From Chryseobacterium panacisoli (lineage in GTDB: Bacteria; Bacteroidota; Bacteroidia; Flavobacteriales; Weeksellaceae): a stretch of DNA of 64,000 nt. Positions within the stretch are counted from its first letter, which is position 1; the number at the start of each line of letters is the position of its first letter. Position numbers and translations under genes: made by a program. Positions 17,834 through 26,581 of the stretch are shown here, piece after piece. The notes below the pieces were generated by a model, which saw nothing but the letters and a program-made list of their open reading frames with translations, had not been told where the DNA came from and made no database searches. Location: contig NZ_VTRU01000007.1 of the NCBI RefSeq assembly GCF_008274625.1, positions 119,401 through 183,400 of the forward strand. Direction: 5' to 3'.

Positions 17834-19159
17834 TTACTTTAATACCTGTTCTTTAAACTGGCGTCCTCTGTCTTCATAGCTTTTGAACAAGTCAAAGCTT
17901 GCACAGCACGGAGATAGTAAAACAGTATCCCCTTTCTTAGCCAGTGATTTTGAAATCTTTACGGCTTCTTCCATGCTTGAAGTATCATAAATTATTTCTT
18001 TTTTATCTTTAAAGAAATCTATGATCTTCTTATTGTCTATTCCAAGGCATACAATGGCCTTCACTTTTCTTTTGACTAAATCTTCAATTTCGGTATAGTC
18101 ATTTCCTTTATCTAATCCACCAACAATCCATACGGTGGGTGTTTTCATACTTTCCAAAGCATAGTAAGTAGCATTCACATTGGTTGCTTTACTGTCGTTG
18201 ATGTATTTTACATTATCAATTTCAGTAACAAATTCCAATCTGTGTTCTACGGCCTGGAATGTCATCAATGAATGTCTGATGCTTTCATTGTTGATTTTTA
18301 ATATTTTACCGGCAATAGATGCTGCTAAACTGTTGGCTACATTGTGATTCCCCAATAGCGACAATTCATCAACTTTCATTGCGAATTCGTCTTTCATTTT
18401 TACCACAATTTCATCTTCATTGATAAAACCTCCTTCGGGTAATTTCTCTTTTATTGAGAAAGGAATCATTTTAGCTTTTATTTCAAGCTTTTCAAGAAGG
18501 TTTTTGCTCATTTCATCATCTTTGTTATAGATGAAGAAATTATCATTTTCCTGATTTTCAGTGATTCTGAATTTTGCCAACGCATATTCTTCATAGTTGT
18601 AGTTGTACTGATCCAGGTGGTCCTGAGACAGATTCAACAGTAAAGAAATATAAGGTCTGAAATTCTGAATATCATCTAACTGGAAAGAGCTTACCTCCAA
18701 TACATAATATTCATGGTTTTCATCTGCCACCTGCTTGGCAAAGCTGTATCCTATGTTTCCTCCCAAACCTACATTCAATCCGTCATTTTTCAGGATGTAA
18801 TAGATCAGGGAAGTTGTGGTTGTTTTTCCGTTGCTTCCGGTAATGGCAATGATCTTTGCATCTGTAAATTCAGAAGCAAATTCAATTTCAGAGGAAAGCC
18901 TGATTCCTTTATCATGAATTTTATGGATAATCTCCGCCTTTTTCGGAATTCCCGGGCTTTTTACGATCCAGTCTGCATTTAAAATCCTTTCTTCATCGTG
19001 GTTTCCTTCTTCAAAATCAATCTCATTCTCGGTAAGAAACTGCTTATAGTTATCCTTAATGGCTCCTTTATCTGAAAGAAATACTTCCAGACCTTTCTTT
19101 TTAGCCAAATAAGCAGCTCCGCATCCGCTTTCTCCACCTCCTAAAACAACTATTTTCAT
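17834..19159 (-). CDS. murD: UDP-N-acetylmuramoylalanine--D-glutamate ligase MurD
   Basis: 441 residues. It adds D-Glu to UDP-MurNAc-L-Ala. N-terminal GGGESGCGAAYLA, ATP loop GSNGKTTTTSLIYY, NDSKATN and the C-terminal VLLSPCCASFDLF are classic MurD features. It lies downstream of mraY after an 82 bp AT-rich spacer with ATTAAAAGATT-type repeats. Confidence 0.98.
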   Translation of the reverse strand: MKIVVLGGGESGCGAAYLAKKKGLEVFLSDKGAIKDNYKQFLTENEIDFEEGNHDEERILNADWIVKSPGIPKKAEIIHKIHDKGIRLSSEIEFASEFTDAKIIAITGSNGKTTTTSLIYYILKNDGLNVGLGGNIGYSFAKQVADENHEYYVLEVSSFQLDDIQNFRPYISLLLNLSQDHLDQYNYNYEEYALAKFRITENQENDNFFIYNKDDEMSKNLLEKLEIKAKMIPFSIKEKLPEGGFINEDEIVVKMKDEFAMKVDELSLLGNHNVANSLAASIAGKILKINNESIRHSLMTFQAVEHRLEFVTEIDNVKYINDSKATNVNATYYALESMKTPTVWIVGGLDKGNDYTEIEDLVKRKVKAIVCLGIDNKKIIDFFKDKKEIIYDTSSMEEAVKISKSLAKKGDTVLLSPCCASFDLFKSYEDRGRQFKEQVLK

Positions 19160-19241
19160 ATTATTTTGATTTAATGATTAAAAGATTTAATGATTAAAAA
19201 AATTATTCAATGCTTCAATCTTTTAATTTTTAAATTGGTTT
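19160..19241. repeat. ATTAAA/GATT-rich spacer in the dcw cluster
   Basis: The spacer contains a tandem AATGATTAAAAGATTT word and its reverse complement CAATCTTTTAATTT. Related words occur in the spacers at 15375-15424, 20484-20527 and 20909-20946, so several dcw gaps share this vocabulary. Confidence 0.45.
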
Positions 19242-20483
19242 TTATCTCATTTTTAATGTGATCAGACATACAATAGCCAGTATTACCCCGATGATGATCA
19301 TTCTGTTCACGATTTTACTTTCGTGGAAACCTTCTTTCTGATAATGGTGGTGTAATGGTGACATTTTGAATAGTCTATTGTTTTGGGCATATTCCAACCC
19401 GTATTTTCTTTTTCTGTATTTGAAAACAACTACCTGAAGCATTACAGACAGGTTTTCAATTAAGAAGATTCCGCATAATACAGGAATCAACAATTCTTTT
19501 CTTAAAATAATGGCTAAAACGGCAATTACTCCTCCCAGCATCAAACTTCCGGTATCTCCCATGAAAACCTGTGCAGGATAGGTGTTGTACCAGAAGAATC
19601 CGATCACCGCACCTACCATTGCCACGGCAAAAATGGTGGTTTCCCCCATATTGGGAAGAAACATGATGTTGAGATAGTCTGCAAAAATGATGTTCCCGGA
19701 AAGGTAAGCAAAGAGCGCCAGCGATAGCAGTATAATGGCACTTGTTCCAGCTGCCAGACCGTCGATTCCGTCTGTGATATTGGCACCATTTGAAACGGCT
19801 GTTACAATGAAGATGACAATAGGAATAAAGACAATCCATGCCCATTCATGGGCATCTTTATCATTCATCCAAAACAAAATTCCGCTATAATCGAATTCAT
19901 TGTTTTTTGCAAAAGGAACGGTAGAAACAGTAATTTTTTCCGTAGGCATAAAGTTCTGCTCCACATTGTTTCTGTTGACTACTTTAGCATCGGCATATTT
20001 TCTTTTAACGGTAATATCCGGGTGGAAATACATTGTAATTCCGACAATTAACCCTAAACCAACCTGGCCTACAATTTTGAATTTACCACTTAAACCGTCT
20101 TTATTTTTTTTGATTTTCTTTAAATAATCATCAAGAAAACCAATAGCTCCCATCCAGAACATTGAAACCAGCAACAGAACAATATACACATTGGTAATTC
20201 TTGTAAACAGCAATACGGGAATGATGGTTGCCAAAATAATGATAAGCCCTCCCATGGTTGGAGTTCCTTCTTTTTGTTTTTGACCATCCAATCCGAGATC
20301 ACGCACCAATTCCCCCATTTGTTTTGTTCTCAGGTAATTGATTACTCTTTTTCCGTAGACAAGAGCAATAATCAGAGAGAATAGTACAGCCATTCCGGCA
20401 CGGAAGGAAATGTATTTCAACAATCCTAATCCCGGAACATGGATTCCATGGTTGGTTAGATATTCGTATAGATAGTATAGCAT
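19242..20483 (-). CDS. mraY: Phospho-N-acetylmuramoyl-pentapeptide transferase MraY
   Basis: 413-residue polytopic enzyme that transfers phospho-MurNAc-pentapeptide to undecaprenyl phosphate, making lipid I. Motifs: GTPTMGGLIII, FLDDYLKKIKKNKDGLSGKF with the Asp pair, NITDGIDGLAAG, MGDTGSLMLGG and PLHHHYQKEGF. It carries a soluble insertion of about 55 residues (roughly 160-215) after the fifth helix, longer than in E. coli; such insertions are common in Bacteroidota MraY. Confidence 0.98.
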   Translation of the reverse strand: MLYYLYEYLTNHGIHVPGLGLLKYISFRAGMAVLFSLIIALVYGKRVINYLRTKQMGELVRDLGLDGQKQKEGTPTMGGLIIILATIIPVLLFTRITNVYIVLLLVSMFWMGAIGFLDDYLKKIKKNKDGLSGKFKIVGQVGLGLIVGITMYFHPDITVKRKYADAKVVNRNNVEQNFMPTEKITVSTVPFAKNNEFDYSGILFWMNDKDAHEWAWIVFIPIVIFIVTAVSNGANITDGIDGLAAGTSAIILLSLALFAYLSGNIIFADYLNIMFLPNMGETTIFAVAMVGAVIGFFWYNTYPAQVFMGDTGSLMLGGVIAVLAIILRKELLIPVLCGIFLIENLSVMLQVVVFKYRKRKYGLEYAQNNRLFKMSPLHHHYQKEGFHESKIVNRMIIIGVILAIVCLITLKMR

Positions 20484-20527
20484 GTTTCTGTTTTTTTATT
20501 ATTTAAAAATTTAATTTATTTAAAGAT

Positions 20528-20908
20528 TTAAAGATTGGGTTTGTCAATATTTTCACTTAAATATTTAATAAAGTTTGATATGTTTGAAGAAACCTCTCTT
20601 GAAAGGGTGATGATTTCTCCAGCTTTATTTTCGTCACCTAATTTTAATCTTTTACTTACAATCAGCATACTTTTTACTTCTGCACAGCTGCCTTTTGCAA
20701 TTTTTAAATATCTAATAAATTGTCTGTTATTATTATATTCTGAGCCTTCCGCAATATTGTTGCTAATTGAAAAGCTCGCTCTTTTTATTTGGTTGTTAAA
20801 TTCAAATTCTTTTTCAAAGCTTTGATTTTGAAGAAACTCATACACTTTCTGAATAAGATCTAAACTTTTGATATATACCGGGAAATTTTCAAAATTCTTC
20901 GTCATCAT
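20528..20908 (-). CDS. Four-helix-bundle protein (23S rRNA IVS / S23-like family)
   Basis: 126 residues, all-helical. SFSISNNIAEGSEYNNNRQFIRYLKIAKGS is the family signature (written here for residues about 48-66 as SISNNIAEGSE...NRQFIRYL). Homologues are encoded within intervening sequences of 23S rRNA genes and free-standing in many Bacteroidota; they form oligomers and some relatives act with retroelements, but the chromosomal role is unknown. It sits between murE and mraY, where no cell-wall gene is expected. The ATG at 20908 or 20905 is the start; an upstream TTG is less likely. Confidence 0.85.
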   Translation of the reverse strand: MMTKNFENFPVYIKSLDLIQKVYEFLQNQSFEKEFEFNNQIKRASFSISNNIAEGSEYNNNRQFIRYLKIAKGSCAEVKSMLIVSKRLKLGDENKAGEIITLSREVSSNISNFIKYLSENIDKPNL

Positions 20909-20946
20909 CAAATTTTTAAATCATTAAATGAGTTTAATCTTTCAAT

Positions 20947-22407
20947 TTATTTGGACATTAATTTCCAAAGCTCATTAATTACTTCTTTGTCATCAAAATG
21001 ATGTTTTACACCATTTATCTCCTGATAAGTTTCGTGGCCTTTTCCGGCAACCAAAACAATATCTTTAGGTTCTGCAAATTTTATGGCCATCTTTATGGCT
21101 TCTCTTCTGTCTGGAATTGAAGTGTACTTGCTGAAATTTTGAGGTTCAACGCCTGCTTCAATTTCTTTGATGATCTGCGCAGGATCTTCTGTTCTCGGAT
21201 TATCTGAAGTGATGATTGCCAATGTTGATTTTTTAGAGGCAATATTTCCCATTTCAGGTCTTTTAGAGTGATCTCTGTCTCCTCCGCAGCCAAATACGGT
21301 GATTAATCTTTCGTTTTTGGTTCTGATATCGTTGATGCTGTCCAAAATGTTTTCCAATGCATCCGGCGTGTGTGCATAATCTACGATAAAGAAAATTCCA
21401 CCATCGGATTTGAAGGTTTCAAATCTTCCGGAAACTCTTTTTAATTTGCTGACCGCCTGAAGAATTTCATCCTGCTCAAAACCAAGTTCAGCAGCAATCC
21501 CGAATACAAGCAGCAAGTTGTATACATTGAATTTCCCGGTCAGTGTTGTCCAGAATTCTTTTCCGTTGAAGTTCAGCAGCATTCCGTTGAAATCTACTTC
21601 CAATAATTTTCCGTGATAGTCTGCCATGGTTTTCAAAGCATAAGACTTCTTTGCGGCCTTAGTATTCTGAAGCATGACATTTCCATTTTTGTCATCAACA
21701 TTAGTGATGGCAATGGCTGTATCTTCTAATTGATCAAAGAATCTTTTCTTAGTTTTTAAATATTCTTCAAACGTTTTATGATAATCCAAATGATCATGAG
21801 TAAGATTGGTGAAGCCCGCTATTTTAAAGTGTAATCCTTCAATTCTGTTTTGAGCAATTCCGTGTGAGCTTACTTCCATGAAAGCAAATTCGCATCCTTT
21901 TTCTACCGCTTCCGCTAAAATCCTGTTGATGGTAATTACATCAGGAGTGGTATGGGTAGCCGGAATAATTTCCTCCCCGATTCTGATCTCAACAGTAGAC
22001 AGCAATGCCGATTCATAGCCCAGGTTTTTGAAAACATCAAAAAGAAGGGTAGAAACAGATGTTTTTCCATTGGTACCGGTAACTCCTATCAGCTTTAATT
22101 TCTGAGAAGGGTTTCCGTAGAAATTGGAAGCAAGGTGACCCAGAGCTTTAGATGAGTCTTTCACCTGAACATAGGTTACATTTTCAACCAGTGTTTCTGG
22201 AAATTCTTCGCAAACGATTGCGGCAGCTCCTTTTTCAATAGCAGCTCCAATGAATGAATGACCATCCACTACGGTTCCTCTCATAGCAATGTAAAGAGAG
22301 TTTTCTGTAACCTTTCTGCTGTCGATCACTAATTCAGCTACCTCACGGTTATTATCACCGTGGATTTCCAGTACTGGGATTCTGTTTACTAATTCTGTTA
22401 TAATCAT
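20947..22407 (-). CDS. murE: UDP-MurNAc-tripeptide synthetase MurE
   Basis: 486 residues. It adds the third stem-peptide residue to UDP-MurNAc-L-Ala-D-Glu. ATP loop GTNGKTS at about 111-117; the DNPRTED motif in the C-terminal domain is the signature of meso-diaminopimelate specificity, so the wall should be DAP-type. The ATG at 22407 (MIITELVNRIP) is preferred to a TTG three codons upstream. Downstream lies the four-helix-bundle gene, then mraY; murF is absent from this cluster. Confidence 0.97.
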   Translation of the reverse strand: MIITELVNRIPVLEIHGDNNREVAELVIDSRKVTENSLYIAMRGTVVDGHSFIGAAIEKGAAAIVCEEFPETLVENVTYVQVKDSSKALGHLASNFYGNPSQKLKLIGVTGTNGKTSVSTLLFDVFKNLGYESALLSTVEIRIGEEIIPATHTTPDVITINRILAEAVEKGCEFAFMEVSSHGIAQNRIEGLHFKIAGFTNLTHDHLDYHKTFEEYLKTKKRFFDQLEDTAIAITNVDDKNGNVMLQNTKAAKKSYALKTMADYHGKLLEVDFNGMLLNFNGKEFWTTLTGKFNVYNLLLVFGIAAELGFEQDEILQAVSKLKRVSGRFETFKSDGGIFFIVDYAHTPDALENILDSINDIRTKNERLITVFGCGGDRDHSKRPEMGNIASKKSTLAIITSDNPRTEDPAQIIKEIEAGVEPQNFSKYTSIPDRREAIKMAIKFAEPKDIVLVAGKGHETYQEINGVKHHFDDKEVINELWKLMSK

Positions 22408-22464
22408 CTTTATCAATAAGGCTTTGCCCTATTTTGTTTTAAATGTCCTTGCGGGACTTTGTTT

Positions 22465-24456
22465 CTAATTTTGCAGAGACAAATAAATTCTCTGGTTTTT
22501 ACTGATTGTTGTGCCTTCCAGAGGGAATTGTTCTTTAATTCTTCCCACTCCTTTATAGTCGACACGGTATCCTAAGTTTTCCAATTGCGGGATTACGTTT
22601 TTACCGATTAATCCTACTACATTAGGCATTTGCTTATCATTGACTGCTACTTTTACATTAGGTTCAACCATTTTGCTCAGGTTTACCTTTTTGTCTACCA
22701 GCATTTCTTTTTCAATATTCTGAGGGGTTTTCAGGAATGTTTTTCCTGCTATTTCCTTAAACACCGGTGCTGAAACGGGACCTCCATAAAATCCTATTGA
22801 TGTATTAGGTTCACTTATCATGACATAACAGGTATATTTCGGTGCATCTGCAGGATAAAATCCGGCGAATGATGCTCTGTATTTCATAGGACCGGGCAGC
22901 CAGTATTCAAATCTTGCGGTTCCGGTTTTACCTGCCATCTTAAGATTCGGGGTAAATATGCTTCGTCCTGTTCCTTTTTCTACTGCTTTGGTTAAAGCGC
23001 TGGTCATCATTTTAATAGCTTTTTCAGAAGCCATTTTGTTTACCATTACTTCAGGTTTAGCACTGTACATTACTTTACCGTCTTTCATGATTTTATCAAT
23101 GAATAAAGGTTTAAGCATTTTACCTCCGTTAGCAACTCCGTTGTAGAAAGTTGTTAATTGTAAAAGGTTAACATTGGAAGAGTATCCGTAAGAAATAGAA
23201 GCCAGTGTTGCAGCGTTCCATCTTTTATTTTGTGGCGTTACGATCTTCGGTTTTGTGATTCCCGGAAGTTCAATATCCATTTTATCGAATAATTTCCAGC
23301 GTTTCAGGTGATCAAGAAATATCTGAGGTTTTTCTGCATAATATTTGGTGATCAGTTTTGCTGTTCCTACATTACTGGACTTCGCTAAAACATCACTGAT
23401 GTCATAAGTTCCTCCGCCGTGTCCGTCTGAAATTCTTTGTTTTGCATAAGTCCAGACACCGTTTCCTACATTTACCGTTGTATTTTCATCAATGAAACCG
23501 TCATCCATTGCTGCTAAGAGCGAAATGGTTTTAAAAGTGGATCCCGGCTCAATATTATCTTTCAGTGCATAGTTGTAAGAGTCTTCGTAATCTCCTGAAT
23601 CTGTTCTTCTTAAGTTAACAAGAGCACGTACTTTTCCGGTCTCAACTTCCATCACGATCACGGTTCCATGTTTTGCTTCAAAATGGATCAGCTGTTTCTC
23701 CAGAGCGGAGTGTGCAATGTCCTGAATTCTAAGATCTAAGGTCGTGTACACATCTTCTCCGTCCACAGGTTCCTGAACCTTCCAGAAGTCGATAGGTTTC
23801 CATTGAGAAGAATTGATTCTTTGCTCGAGTCTTTTTCCATCAGTTCCTGTCAGATATTTTGAGAATGCGCCTTCCAATCCTGATCTAAGTTCTCCGTTAT
23901 CCATCCCAATGGTTCCGGCACCGATTTCTGAAGTAGCGAGTTCTCTTTTATAGTTTCGGTCAACGATAAATCCTCCTTTATTTTTACCTCTTTTGAAGAT
24001 CGGGAACTTTCTGATTCTGTCGTATTGGTCAAAGTCAAGACCTTTTACCAAAGTGTAGTATTGATTTTTCTTTTTCTTCTGCTCATCAAACTTCTGTCTG
24101 AATTCTCCTCTGGATTTTCCGAACATTTTGCTCAGAGAATCCGTTAGCGCCCCGATATTATTGGAATACACCGTATCTTTCATTGTTTTGAAGTCAAGAT
24201 AGATGTCGTAGCGCATCACTGTGGTTGCTAGAATAGATCCGTCAGACGCAAAAAGATTACCGCGGGCGGCCTTTAAAGTCGCTTCACGATAGTTTTTATT
24301 AATGTAGTCGTCTTTAATTTCCTGAACATTGGTATTCTGAAGAATAACAATTCTTGCCAAGAACATTACAAACACGCACAAAGCTACCACTGCAAAGAGG
24401 TAGCCCCATCGTAACGTTTTCTTACGTTTATTGTCGTATTCATTTTGCTTTTGCAT
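22465..24456 (-). CDS. ftsI: Penicillin-binding protein FtsI (PBP3-like, PASTA domain)
   Basis: 663-residue class B PBP that crosslinks septal peptidoglycan with FtsW. One membrane helix at about 16-38, dimerisation domain, then a transpeptidase domain with nucleophile Ser306 in GSTFK, SSNVG and AGKTGTARFE. A single PASTA domain (about 600-663, MPNVVGLIGK...) ends the protein. Its start overlaps the end of ftsL by 17 bp, implying coupled translation. Confidence 0.96.
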   Translation of the reverse strand: MQKQNEYDNKRKKTLRWGYLFAVVALCVFVMFLARIVILQNTNVQEIKDDYINKNYREATLKAARGNLFASDGSILATTVMRYDIYLDFKTMKDTVYSNNIGALTDSLSKMFGKSRGEFRQKFDEQKKKKNQYYTLVKGLDFDQYDRIRKFPIFKRGKNKGGFIVDRNYKRELATSEIGAGTIGMDNGELRSGLEGAFSKYLTGTDGKRLEQRINSSQWKPIDFWKVQEPVDGEDVYTTLDLRIQDIAHSALEKQLIHFEAKHGTVIVMEVETGKVRALVNLRRTDSGDYEDSYNYALKDNIEPGSTFKTISLLAAMDDGFIDENTTVNVGNGVWTYAKQRISDGHGGGTYDISDVLAKSSNVGTAKLITKYYAEKPQIFLDHLKRWKLFDKMDIELPGITKPKIVTPQNKRWNAATLASISYGYSSNVNLLQLTTFYNGVANGGKMLKPLFIDKIMKDGKVMYSAKPEVMVNKMASEKAIKMMTSALTKAVEKGTGRSIFTPNLKMAGKTGTARFEYWLPGPMKYRASFAGFYPADAPKYTCYVMISEPNTSIGFYGGPVSAPVFKEIAGKTFLKTPQNIEKEMLVDKKVNLSKMVEPNVKVAVNDKQMPNVVGLIGKNVIPQLENLGYRVDYKGVGRIKEQFPLEGTTISKNQRIYLSLQN

Positions 24457-24805
24457 CTGTACTGTCCAGTTTTATTAGCAATTTGTGAGGGTGGTTTTCC
24501 AGGGTCATCAATGAATCCCGGGCGACCTCTTTCCCCAGCTCTGATTCCATTTTCACTTTGATCAGCTTACTCTGGGCGTAAGCGTTTCTCGATTTGTATT
24601 CTTCTGTTTCCTCTTTTAAGGCGTTTACAATTTTAATTTTTTTATTGACGAGATGGTTGGTATAAATCATGGCCATCATCAGTACAAACAACAGGAGAAA
24701 ATACTTATAATGTATTTTGATCTCATCACGGTTCAGAAAGTTTCCTTTTATAATATCTATAAAAGTGAGTCTTTTCTGGGGGCGATTTGTTGTTCTTTTT
24801 GCCAC
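24440..24805 (-). CDS. ftsL: FtsL-like cell division protein
   Basis: 121 residues with a basic N-terminus, one membrane helix (about 32-51) and a heptad-type coiled coil, the shape of FtsL. Start is GTG at 24805; no ATG is available before the membrane helix. Sequence alone is weak for this fast-evolving family, but location between rsmH and ftsI is diagnostic. It should link FtsQ to FtsW/FtsI in the divisome. Confidence 0.88.
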   Translation of the reverse strand: MAKRTTNRPQKRLTFIDIIKGNFLNRDEIKIHYKYFLLLFVLMMAMIYTNHLVNKKIKIVNALKEETEEYKSRNAYAQSKLIKVKMESELGKEVARDSLMTLENHPHKLLIKLDSTDAKAK

Positions 24806-24905
24806 TTTATTATATCAGTTTGCTTCGCAGTGAACTTACTTCGGGTCAATAGTCAATTTTTATTTTGCTAAATGATTCACCATTGACGATTCACTTATTC
24901 ACATT

Positions 24906-25799
24906 TTATACTTTTATACCTGTTCTCATTTTAGCACTTCTTGCTCTTGAGTTTTCTTCGATCTCCTGATCATCAGGAATGATTGCTTTACTCTTTATCA
25001 ATTCAAATGCCTTTTTATAATTTCCGTAAATATCTCTTGCCGGCTCTCCTTCAAACATTCCGTTTTTCAGGAATCTTTTTACCAAACGGTCTTCTAAAGA
25101 GTGGTAAGAAATAACGACCAGCCTTCCTTCCGGTTTCAATACATTATAAGCCTGAACCAGCATTTCTTTTAATACTTCAAGTTCCTGGTTAACTTCAATT
25201 CTTATTGCCTGAAAAAGCTGGGCATAAAATTTATTAACCTTATGAGGCGGAATGTAGCTGAAAAGCTTTTTCAAATCCTCAGTAGTATCTATGCTTTTTG
25301 TTTTTCTGTGATGAACGATTTCTCTTGCCAGCTTTCTTGCTTCTCTTAATTCTCCATAATGATAGAAAAGATCTGCAAGTTCACTTTCTTCATATTCATT
25401 GATCACCCTTTTGGCATCAAGATTTTGCATTACGTTCATCCTCATGTCCAAAGGAGCATTGCTTCTCGTAGAAAAACCTCTGTCTGCTTCATCAAACTGG
25501 TGTGAAGAAACACCCAGGTCGGCCAAAACACCATCTACCTGAGGAACTCCGTACATCAGTAATGAGTTTTCCAGAAATCTGAAATTCTGATTAACTAATG
25601 TAAATCTAGGGTCATCAATTGTATTTTTAAGTGCATCCAGATCCTGGTCAAAACTGAACAATCTCCCTTTGTCGGAAAGTCTGCTCAAGATCTCTCTTGA
25701 ATGGCCTCCGCCTCCAAAGGTGCAGTCCACATATATTCCGTCAGGATTCGTCACCAAATCATCAACACTCTGCTTCAACAAAACGGGGTTATGATACAT
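24906..25799 (-). CDS. rsmH: 16S rRNA m4C1402 methyltransferase RsmH (MraW)
   Basis: 297 residues. SAM-dependent enzyme methylating N4 of C1402 in 16S rRNA. YHNPVLL start, SAM-binding DCTFGGGGHSREIL, FDQD, LADLGVSSHQFDEADRGFS and VISYHSLEDRLVKRF are all family-typical. Second gene of the dcw cluster, 51 bp after mraZ. Confidence 0.98.
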   Translation of the reverse strand: MYHNPVLLKQSVDDLVTNPDGIYVDCTFGGGGHSREILSRLSDKGRLFSFDQDLDALKNTIDDPRFTLVNQNFRFLENSLLMYGVPQVDGVLADLGVSSHQFDEADRGFSTRSNAPLDMRMNVMQNLDAKRVINEYEESELADLFYHYGELREARKLAREIVHHRKTKSIDTTEDLKKLFSYIPPHKVNKFYAQLFQAIRIEVNQELEVLKEMLVQAYNVLKPEGRLVVISYHSLEDRLVKRFLKNGMFEGEPARDIYGNYKKAFELIKSKAIIPDDQEIEENSRARSAKMRTGIKV

Positions 25800-25850
25800 G
25801 CTTAATTGTGTTTTTTATTTAATATATAATCAATTAATAACCTGCTACAG

Positions 25851-26309
25851 TTATTCTTCATCTAAAGAGCCCATCACATCTTCGGCAAGGCTTGCAAAAT
25901 CAGCTTCATTGGTAGCAATTACCTTTTCATAGGCATCTTTATCCCAAATCTCAAAGAGTTCTCCTGCACTGGTGATCACAATATCTTTCTGAAGATTTGC
26001 GAAAACCGTAAGATCTTTGGAGATCTGTAATCTTCCTGCATTATCCAATTCTACTGTCTTTACTCCTGCCGTAAACATTCGTATGAAATCAGCATTCTTT
26101 TTTATGAATCTGTTCAGTTTATTAATTTTGCCCATCAGCTTGTCCCATGCATTCATAGGATAGACTTCCAGACAAGGCTGGAACACAGATCTTTTGACTA
26201 CAAATGCCTTGTCTTCGAAGTTTTCCATCTGTTTGATTAAAGATGAAGGAACTTTTAAGCGGCCTTTGTCGTCAATTTTACACTCATATGTCCCAATGAA
26301 ATTTTTCAT
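25851..26309 (-). CDS. mraZ: Transcriptional regulator MraZ
   Basis: 152 residues with two SpoVT-AbrB-type repeats; DDKGRLKVPSSL in the first and DNAGRLQISKDL in the second are the diagnostic motifs. MraZ binds upstream of its own operon and represses the dcw cluster. The ATG at 26309 (MKNFIGTYECKID) matches other MraZ starts; the frame extends 13 codons further but passes through the promoter. Three 10 bp-spaced TGGGA-like boxes precede the gene. Confidence 0.96.
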   Translation of the reverse strand: MKNFIGTYECKIDDKGRLKVPSSLIKQMENFEDKAFVVKRSVFQPCLEVYPMNAWDKLMGKINKLNRFIKKNADFIRMFTAGVKTVELDNAGRLQISKDLTVFANLQKDIVITSAGELFEIWDKDAYEKVIATNEADFASLAEDVMGSLDEE

Positions 26310-26315
26310 TTGGGA

Positions 26316-26323
26316 CAAATTTA
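26316..26323 (-). promoter_or_regulatory. -7 box of the mraZ/dcw promoter
   Basis: On the minus strand TAAATTTG matches TAnnTTTG. It is 6 bp from the mraZ ATG, so the transcript would be almost leaderless. No TTG at the standard distance; the upstream region is occupied by the MraZ boxes. Confidence 0.45.
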
Positions 26324-26332
26324 TATAATAAT

Positions 26333-26357
26333 TTCCAAAATTTCCCACTTTTTCCCA
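26333..26357 (-). promoter_or_regulatory. MraZ operator: three direct repeats with 10 bp period
   Basis: Read on the minus strand: TGGGA (26357-26353), TGGGA (26347-26343) and TGGAA (26337-26333), each separated by 5 bp. E. coli MraZ is known to bind TGGGN direct repeats with 5 bp spacers just upstream of mraZ. Position just upstream of the -7 box fits autorepression. Confidence 0.8.
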
Positions 26358-26551
26358 CTTTTTGACTCAATGTTAATAAGTTTTATTAGAGATTGAATTT
26401 CAATAATGTAAAATACTGATATGAAGACAGTTGTTGGAAGTGTTATTTAAGCCATAATAAAGCATGTTTGAAAAAAAAAGTTAAAAAGGAGAATATTATA
26501 TTATTTTTATCTTAAATTAGGATAATCAAAATTTTTTTGAGGTTTAATTTG

Positions 26552-26559
26552 TATTTTTG
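26552..26559 (+). promoter_or_regulatory. -7 box of the hydrolase/engB unit
   Basis: TATTTTTG matches TAnnTTTG, 22 bp before the ATG at 26582. It supports that start over the upstream codon at 26537, which lies before the promoter. The remaining mraZ-hydrolase gap is AT-rich with nothing further. Confidence 0.5.
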
Positions 26560-26581
26560 CAAGGCTTTATTAAGGCGTTTT

